Source: Nitrosomonas sp. UBA6494 (lineage in GTDB: Bacteria; Pseudomonadota; Gammaproteobacteria; Burkholderiales; Nitrosomonadaceae). Taken from it: 18,238 bases of DNA. Numbering within the stretch: position 1 is the stretch's first letter; each line of letters starts with the position of its first letter. The translations under genes and the position numbers were made by a program. The notes beneath the pieces are model-generated. The model was given only the letters and a program-made list of their open reading frames with translations, ran no database searches and was not told where the DNA came from. This document shows, in pieces, positions 14,360 through 18,238 of the stretch. The stretch covers positions 1 to 18,238 of the forward strand of contig DJMI01000073.1 in NCBI GenBank assembly GCA_002435335.1, given 5' to 3'.

Positions 14360-14746
14360 ATGTTGAAGATTTTATTAGTGCCACTGATCTTGATGACGAC
14401 AACTATACCTGCACACGCGAAATGGATGAAGGCCGACATGGCGTCGAAACCCGGCGAAATACATTATTTCGATCTTGAAACAGTACAAAAAAAAGACGCA
14501 TACCGCAAAGTCTGGACACTGTCGAGTTACGACGAACCGCAATCGGGCGGGCACCAGTCAATTAAGACGCTGTATCAATTCGATTGTTCCGGCGGTAAAG
14601 CAAGAGCGGTAACCATCCTGTTATATCCCGATAAAACCGCAGAAACTACCGTGATCGGCGCGCATCATGATGATAACCGCGATTGGTTCGATTATTCGCC
14701 ACAGTCTGTTTTCAGTGGGATTGCCAAAGCGGTTTGCGATGATTGA
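14360..14746 (+). CDS. Exported Adhesin_E-like hypothetical protein
   Basis: 128 residues. A cleavable signal peptide is clear: MLK, the hydrophobic LLVPLILMTTTIP, and an AHA-K cleavage site after residue 20, giving a mature periplasmic or surface protein of about 108 residues. Two cysteines (Cys76 and Cys126) could form a disulfide. The pattern of a tyrosine/aspartate strand (IHYFDLETV), VWTLSSYDEPQ, LYQFDCSGGKAR and WFDYSPQSVFSGIAKAVC resembles the small Surface-adhesin protein E family (PF16747), assigned here by pattern and not by search. It stands alone, divergent from the exbB operon and upstream of alaA by about 120 bp. The adhesin name does not establish function. Confidence 0.72.
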   Translation: MLKILLVPLILMTTTIPAHAKWMKADMASKPGEIHYFDLETVQKKDAYRKVWTLSSYDEPQSGGHQSIKTLYQFDCSGGKARAVTILLYPDKTAETTVIGAHHDDNRDWFDYSPQSVFSGIAKAVCDD

Positions 14747-14806
14747 ATACGCCGTTTTTTCGTGGAAATGACTTAATTTGCCGTGTGGAGCGGTGCAAAT
14801 AACCGC

Positions 14807-14812
14807 TATAAT
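14807..14812 (+). promoter_or_regulatory. Candidate -10 element for the aminotransferase gene
   Basis: A perfect TATAAT lies about 57 bases before the aminotransferase ATG at 14869. No good -35 is seen at 16-18 bp; TTGCCG at 14778-14783 is too far away (23 bp). The placement after the upstream gene's stop (14746) supports an own promoter. Confidence 0.4.
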
Positions 14813-14868
14813 TAGGACTTGATTTATCAAAATTTCCGCTTCCTTTTCAACATCGTGTTTTGCTCATC

Positions 14869-16098
14869 ATGCGCCCGATTCTAAAATCCAGTAAATTAGT
14901 CAATGTCTGCTACGATATCCGCGGGCCGGTGCTCGAACGCGCGCGGCAAATGGAAGACGAAGGTCATCACATCATCAAGCTGAACATCGGCAATCCGGCG
15001 ACGTTCGGCTTTGACGTGCCGGAAGAAATTTTGCAGGATGTCATCCGCAACCTGTCCGCAGCGTCGGGTTATTGCGATTCCAAGGGCTTGTTCGCGGCGC
15101 GCAAGGCGATCATGCATTACACGCAGGAAAAGCAGATCAAGAACGTACAGCTCGATGATATTTTCATCGGCAACGGCGTTTCCGAATTGGTGGTGTTGAC
15201 GATGCAAGCATTGCTCGACAATGGCGACGAGGTATTGATCCCGATGCCCGATTATCCGCTGTGGACGGCGGCAGTAGTTTTGTCTGGCGGTGTGGCAAGG
15301 CATTATGTGTGCGACGAAAGCAATGATTGGCTACCGAATCTGGACGACATTCGTGCCAAGATTAATTCAAAAACACGCGCCATCGTCATCATCAACCCGA
15401 ACAACCCCACCGGTGCGCTGTATCCGAAAGAATTGCTGCTGCAAATCATCGATATCGCACGCGAACATCAACTAATCGTTTACGCCGATGAAATTTACGA
15501 CAAGATTCTGTACGGCGACGCCACGCACACGTCAATTGCCTCTTTGGCCGATGACGTACTGTTCGTAACCTTCAACGGTTTGTCGAAAAATTACCGTGCC
15601 GCCGGCTTTCGTTCCGGCTGGGCGGTGGTTTCCGGCGAAAAAACCCATGCGCGTGATTACATCGCCGGACTCAACATGCTTGCTTCGATGCGGCTGTGCG
15701 CCAATGTACCGTCACAATTCGGCATTCAAACCGCATTGGGTGGTTATCAAAGCATTTACGATCTGACCATGCCGACCGGACGCTTAATGAAGCAGCGCGA
15801 CGTCGCTTGGAAACTGCTGACTGACATTCCGGGCGTAACTTGTGTTAAACCGCAATCGGCGTTGTATCTGTTTCCGCGATTGGATTCAGAAATTTATCCG
15901 ATTGAAAACGATCAGCAATTGGTGCTCGATTTACTACTGGAAGAGAAAGTGTTGCTGGTTCAAGGAACGGGCTTCAATTGGATGAATCCGGATCATTTTC
16001 GCGTGGTATTCCTGCCCAATACCGATGATCTGACCGAAGCCATCGGACGCATTGCGAATTTTCTGCACCGTTACCGCAAACGCCACGGCACCAACTGA
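14869..16098 (+). CDS. alaA: Alanine-type (glutamate-pyruvate) aminotransferase, PLP-dependent
   Basis: 409 residues, near the length of E. coli AlaA (405). It is a fold-type I, class I/II aminotransferase: IGNPATFGFDVPEE at 40-53, NPNNPTG at 176-182, YADEIYDKI at 205-213 with Asp207 contacting the PLP pyridine, FNGLSKNYRAAGFRSGW at 235-251 with the PLP-binding Lys240, and Arg378 in HFRVVFLP binding the substrate carboxylate. The expected reaction is pyruvate plus glutamate to alanine plus 2-oxoglutarate. The frame opens at a TTG at 14860, but the ATG at 14869 matches the usual MRPILKSSKL start; no Shine-Dalgarno site is obvious. It precedes hom by 54 bp on the same strand. Broader specificity, such as aspartate or valine, cannot be excluded from sequence alone. 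Confidence 0.9.
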   Translation: MRPILKSSKLVNVCYDIRGPVLERARQMEDEGHHIIKLNIGNPATFGFDVPEEILQDVIRNLSAASGYCDSKGLFAARKAIMHYTQEKQIKNVQLDDIFIGNGVSELVVLTMQALLDNGDEVLIPMPDYPLWTAAVVLSGGVARHYVCDESNDWLPNLDDIRAKINSKTRAIVIINPNNPTGALYPKELLLQIIDIAREHQLIVYADEIYDKILYGDATHTSIASLADDVLFVTFNGLSKNYRAAGFRSGWAVVSGEKTHARDYIAGLNMLASMRLCANVPSQFGIQTALGGYQSIYDLTMPTGRLMKQRDVAWKLLTDIPGVTCVKPQSALYLFPRLDSEIYPIENDQQLVLDLLLEEKVLLVQGTGFNWMNPDHFRVVFLPNTDDLTEAIGRIANFLHRYRKRHGTN

Positions 16099-16112
16099 TT
16101 GTTTGCATCGCT

Positions 16113-16118
16113 TATAAT
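16113..16118 (+). promoter_or_regulatory. Candidate -10 element for hom
   Basis: TATAAT lies in the 54-bp gap between the aminotransferase stop and the hom ATG at 16153, at a spacing that would give a leader of about 28 bases. No convincing -35 precedes it. It suggests that hom can be transcribed independently of the gene before it. Confidence 0.35.
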
Positions 16119-16152
16119 TCACGCATCGTTTAATCTTTTACAGTAGAGCAAT

Positions 16153-17466
16153 ATGAATCCAATACAAATAGGCTTATTAGGCGTCGGCACCGTCGGCGGT
16201 GGCACGTATACCGTTCTGAAACGCAACCGGGAAGAAATCGCGCGCCGCGCTGGGCGAGAAATCGTGGTCAAAATGATTGCCGATACCAATCTGGAAAGAG
16301 CGCGCAGTCTGGCCGATCCCGGCGTGGTCGTAACCGGAGACGGCCATGAAATCACGAGAAATCCCGACATCGATATCGTCGTCGAATTGATCGGCGGACA
16401 AACCATCGCCAAGGAATTGATCCTGGAAGCGATTGCCAACGGCAAGCATGTCGTCACCGCGAACAAAGCGTTGCTGGCCAACCACGGCACCGAGATTTTC
16501 GCCGCCGCGCGCGCCAAGGGCGTGATCGTTGCCTTCGAAGCCGCAGTGGCGGGCGGCATCCCGATCATCAAAGCACTGCGCGAAGGTTTGACGGCGAACC
16601 GCATTACCTGGGTTGCGGGCATCATCAACGGCACGTCGAATTTCATCCTGTCGGAAATGCGTGACAAGGGATTACCGTTTGATCAAGTACTGGCGCAAGC
16701 GCAAAAGCTCGGTTACGCCGAAGCCGATCCGACCTACGATATCGAAGGCATCGACGCCGCGCACAAAATCACGCTGATGTCGGCAATCGCGTTCGGCATC
16801 CCGGTGCAATTCAACAAAGCGCATGTCGAAGGCATTACCAAACTGACCGGTGATGACATCCGCTACGCCGAAGAATTGGGTTATCGCATCAAATTGCTCG
16901 GCATTACCAAGCGCGTCGAGAAAGGCATTGAGTTGCGCGTGCACCCGACATTGATTCCGATGAAGCGCTTGATCGCCAACGTCGAAGGCGTAATGAATGC
17001 AATCGTGGTCAGGGGCGATGCCGTTGGCGCCACGCTCTATTACGGTCCCGGCGCCGGTGCCGAACCGACCGCGAGCTCGGTGATCGCCGATCTGGTCGAT
17101 ATTACACGTCTGCACACCGCCGACCCAATGCACCGCGTGCCGCCGTTGTCGTTCCAACCGGATTTGTTGAGCGACACGCCAGTCATATCAATGGAGGATG
17201 TCGAAACCTCATATTATTTACGTATGCAGGTAATCGACAAACCCGGCGTGATGGCGGAAATTACTCGCATCGTCGCGGAACAAAATATCTCGATCAGCGC
17301 GTTGCTGCAAAAAGAAGCCAGTGACGAATCCGATCAAGTCAGCATCATCATGCTGACGCATTCGACACTGGAAAGAAACATCAACGCTGCAATCAGTCGC
17401 ATCGAAGCGCTACCGGTAGTAACCGGAAAAATATTCCGCTTGCGCATCGAAGAATTGAACAACTAA
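16153..17466 (+). CDS. hom: Homoserine dehydrogenase
   Basis: 437 residues, the usual length for single-function homoserine dehydrogenase with a regulatory tail. The N-terminal NAD(P) loop is GVGTVG (10-15). TANKALLA (102-109) carries Lys105. The catalytic region includes AGIINGTSNFILSEM (155-169), GYAEADPTYDIEGIDAAHKI (187-206) with Lys205 as the likely proton donor, and the C-terminal ACT domain (about 355-430) reads VIDKPGVMAEITRIVAEQNISI. It reduces aspartate semialdehyde to homoserine, the branch to threonine and methionine; the ACT domain in this family mediates threonine feedback. A weak AGAG precedes the ATG. thrC follows 88 bp later on the same strand, as expected for a threonine pathway pair. 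Confidence 0.97.
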   Translation: MNPIQIGLLGVGTVGGGTYTVLKRNREEIARRAGREIVVKMIADTNLERARSLADPGVVVTGDGHEITRNPDIDIVVELIGGQTIAKELILEAIANGKHVVTANKALLANHGTEIFAAARAKGVIVAFEAAVAGGIPIIKALREGLTANRITWVAGIINGTSNFILSEMRDKGLPFDQVLAQAQKLGYAEADPTYDIEGIDAAHKITLMSAIAFGIPVQFNKAHVEGITKLTGDDIRYAEELGYRIKLLGITKRVEKGIELRVHPTLIPMKRLIANVEGVMNAIVVRGDAVGATLYYGPGAGAEPTASSVIADLVDITRLHTADPMHRVPPLSFQPDLLSDTPVISMEDVETSYYLRMQVIDKPGVMAEITRIVAEQNISISALLQKEASDESDQVSIIMLTHSTLERNINAAISRIEALPVVTGKIFRLRIEELNN

Positions 17467-17554
17467 GGTGGAGCCCGATAAGGAATCCGACTGCTTGAGC
17501 GGTGTATGTCGCGTTCCCGGACTTTCGCTGTTACATAATTTAGTGAAACCAACC

Positions 17555-18238
17555 ATGCGTTATATTTCTACCCGCGGCGGCATGCCGCCCAAGCCTTTTT
17601 CCGAAATCCTATTGAGCGGCCTCGCACCCGACGGCGGTCTGGCGATCCCGGAAGCTTATCCCAGAATCACCGCAGCCGAGCTTGTTACGTGGCGAGGGCT
17701 AAGCTACCCGGCGCTGGCGTTCGAAATCCTGTCACGTTTTGTCGACGACATCCCGGCGGACGATTTGCGCGGCATCATCAATCAAACCTACACCGCCGAA
17801 GTATTCGGCACACCGGACATCACGCCGCTGAAAACGCTGGAACCTGGACTGCATATTTTGGGATTGTCGAACGGCCCGACGTTGGCGTTCAAAGACATTG
17901 CGATGCAATTGCTCGGCAACCTGTTTCAATACCAGCTCGATAAAACCGGTGACGAGTTGAATATTCTCGGCGCAACCTCGGGCGATACCGGCTCCAGCGC
18001 CGAATACGCGATGCGCGGCAAGCGCGGCATCCGCGTGTTCATGCTGTCGCCGCTCGGCAAGATGAGCCGCTTTCAGACCGCGCAAATGTTTTCCCTGCAA
18101 GACAAAAATATTTTCAACATCGCCATCCGCGGCGTATTCGACGATTGCCAGGACATCGTCAAAGCGGTCAGCAACGACCATGCCTACAAAGAAGCGCACC
18201 GTATCGGCACCGTCAACTCGATCAACTGGGCGCGCATC
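17555..18238 (+). CDS. thrC: Threonine synthase (partial, cut by window end)
   Basis: The first 228 codons are present with no stop, and the frame runs off the end. Starting at the ATG at 17555, the protein begins MRYISTRGGMPPKPFSEILL, as ThrC does. GLSNGPTLAFKDIAMQLLG (103-121) holds the PLP-binding Lys113, and GATSGDTGSSAEYA (139-152) is the PLP-phosphate loop. It belongs to the longer, proteobacterial/yeast-like class (about 450-480 residues), so roughly half is missing. It converts O-phosphohomoserine to threonine. Homoserine kinase, needed between hom and thrC, is not in the window. The 88-bp gap after hom contains no terminator that I can see. Confidence 0.95.
   Translation, partial: MRYISTRGGMPPKPFSEILLSGLAPDGGLAIPEAYPRITAAELVTWRGLSYPALAFEILSRFVDDIPADDLRGIINQTYTAEVFGTPDITPLKTLEPGLHILGLSNGPTLAFKDIAMQLLGNLFQYQLDKTGDELNILGATSGDTGSSAEYAMRGKRGIRVFMLSPLGKMSRFQTAQMFSLQDKNIFNIAIRGVFDDCQDIVKAVSNDHAYKEAHRIGTVNSINWARI

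Noticed and set aside
14896..15303. 135-codon ORF antisense to the aminotransferase
   Set aside because: It is a shadow of conserved coding sequence, with no start signal or domain.
16119..16667. 182-codon ORF antisense to hom
   Set aside because: Long antisense frames arise often in GC-rich codon-biased genes; hom is unmistakable on the + strand.

Overview
The window looks like chromosomal DNA of a betaproteobacterium, most like the ammonia-oxidising Nitrosomonadaceae. This is inference from the gene order alaA-hom-thrC, an endonuclease-type MutL, DUF3391/HD-GYP proteins and moderate GC content; no database search was possible. Most of the window is ordinary housekeeping and signalling sequence, and I see no convincing new multi-gene system. 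The least routine material is a small palindromic mobile element beside the malic enzyme gene, and a set of cyclic-di-GMP genes with no intact cyclase.

Layout. Positions 1-22 are the end of an insertion-sequence-like element. NAD-type malic enzyme follows on + (60-1673). A 140-bp MITE-like element (1728-1867) with 13-bp terminal inverted repeats and a 5-bp target duplication separates it from the convergent genes. On the minus strand, an HD-GYP protein (2613-3806), a 16-codon linking ORF and a TIGR04282/DUF2064 nucleotide-transferase-like gene (1874-2569) are tightly packed. A second minus-strand operon, read from 6412 to 3964, encodes an alpha/beta-hydrolase-OsmC fusion, the S4-domain protein Hsp15 (hslR) and a class II aldolase/adducin protein. 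It diverges from a GpsA-like dehydrogenase (6500-7402), which converges with mutL (7414-9207).

Behind mutL on the minus strand are a degenerate-GGDEF/EAL protein (9319-10602) and a second HD-GYP protein whose HD doublet has lost its histidine (10654-11937). A minus-strand exbB-exbD-tonB-like operon (14090 to 12168) follows, then a small exported Adhesin_E-like protein on + (14360-14746). The right end is amino-acid metabolism on +: alaA-like aminotransferase, homoserine dehydrogenase (hom) and threonine synthase (thrC, cut off by the window end).

How the parts work together. hom and thrC are successive steps from aspartate semialdehyde towards threonine, and the aminotransferase supplies alanine/glutamate interconversion. 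The ExbB/ExbD/TonB-like proteins would form an inner-membrane proton-driven energiser for outer-membrane uptake, but no receptor lies in the window. The three c-di-GMP-type proteins are predicted to degrade or sense the messenger. The hydrolase-OsmC/hslR operon suggests a stress function.

No gene-free gap exceeds 300 bases. The largest are 14091-14359 (symmetric motifs upstream of exbB), 11938-12167 (AT-rich, one inverted repeat) and 1674-1873 (the MITE). No tRNA, rRNA, CRISPR array or recognisable riboswitch was seen.
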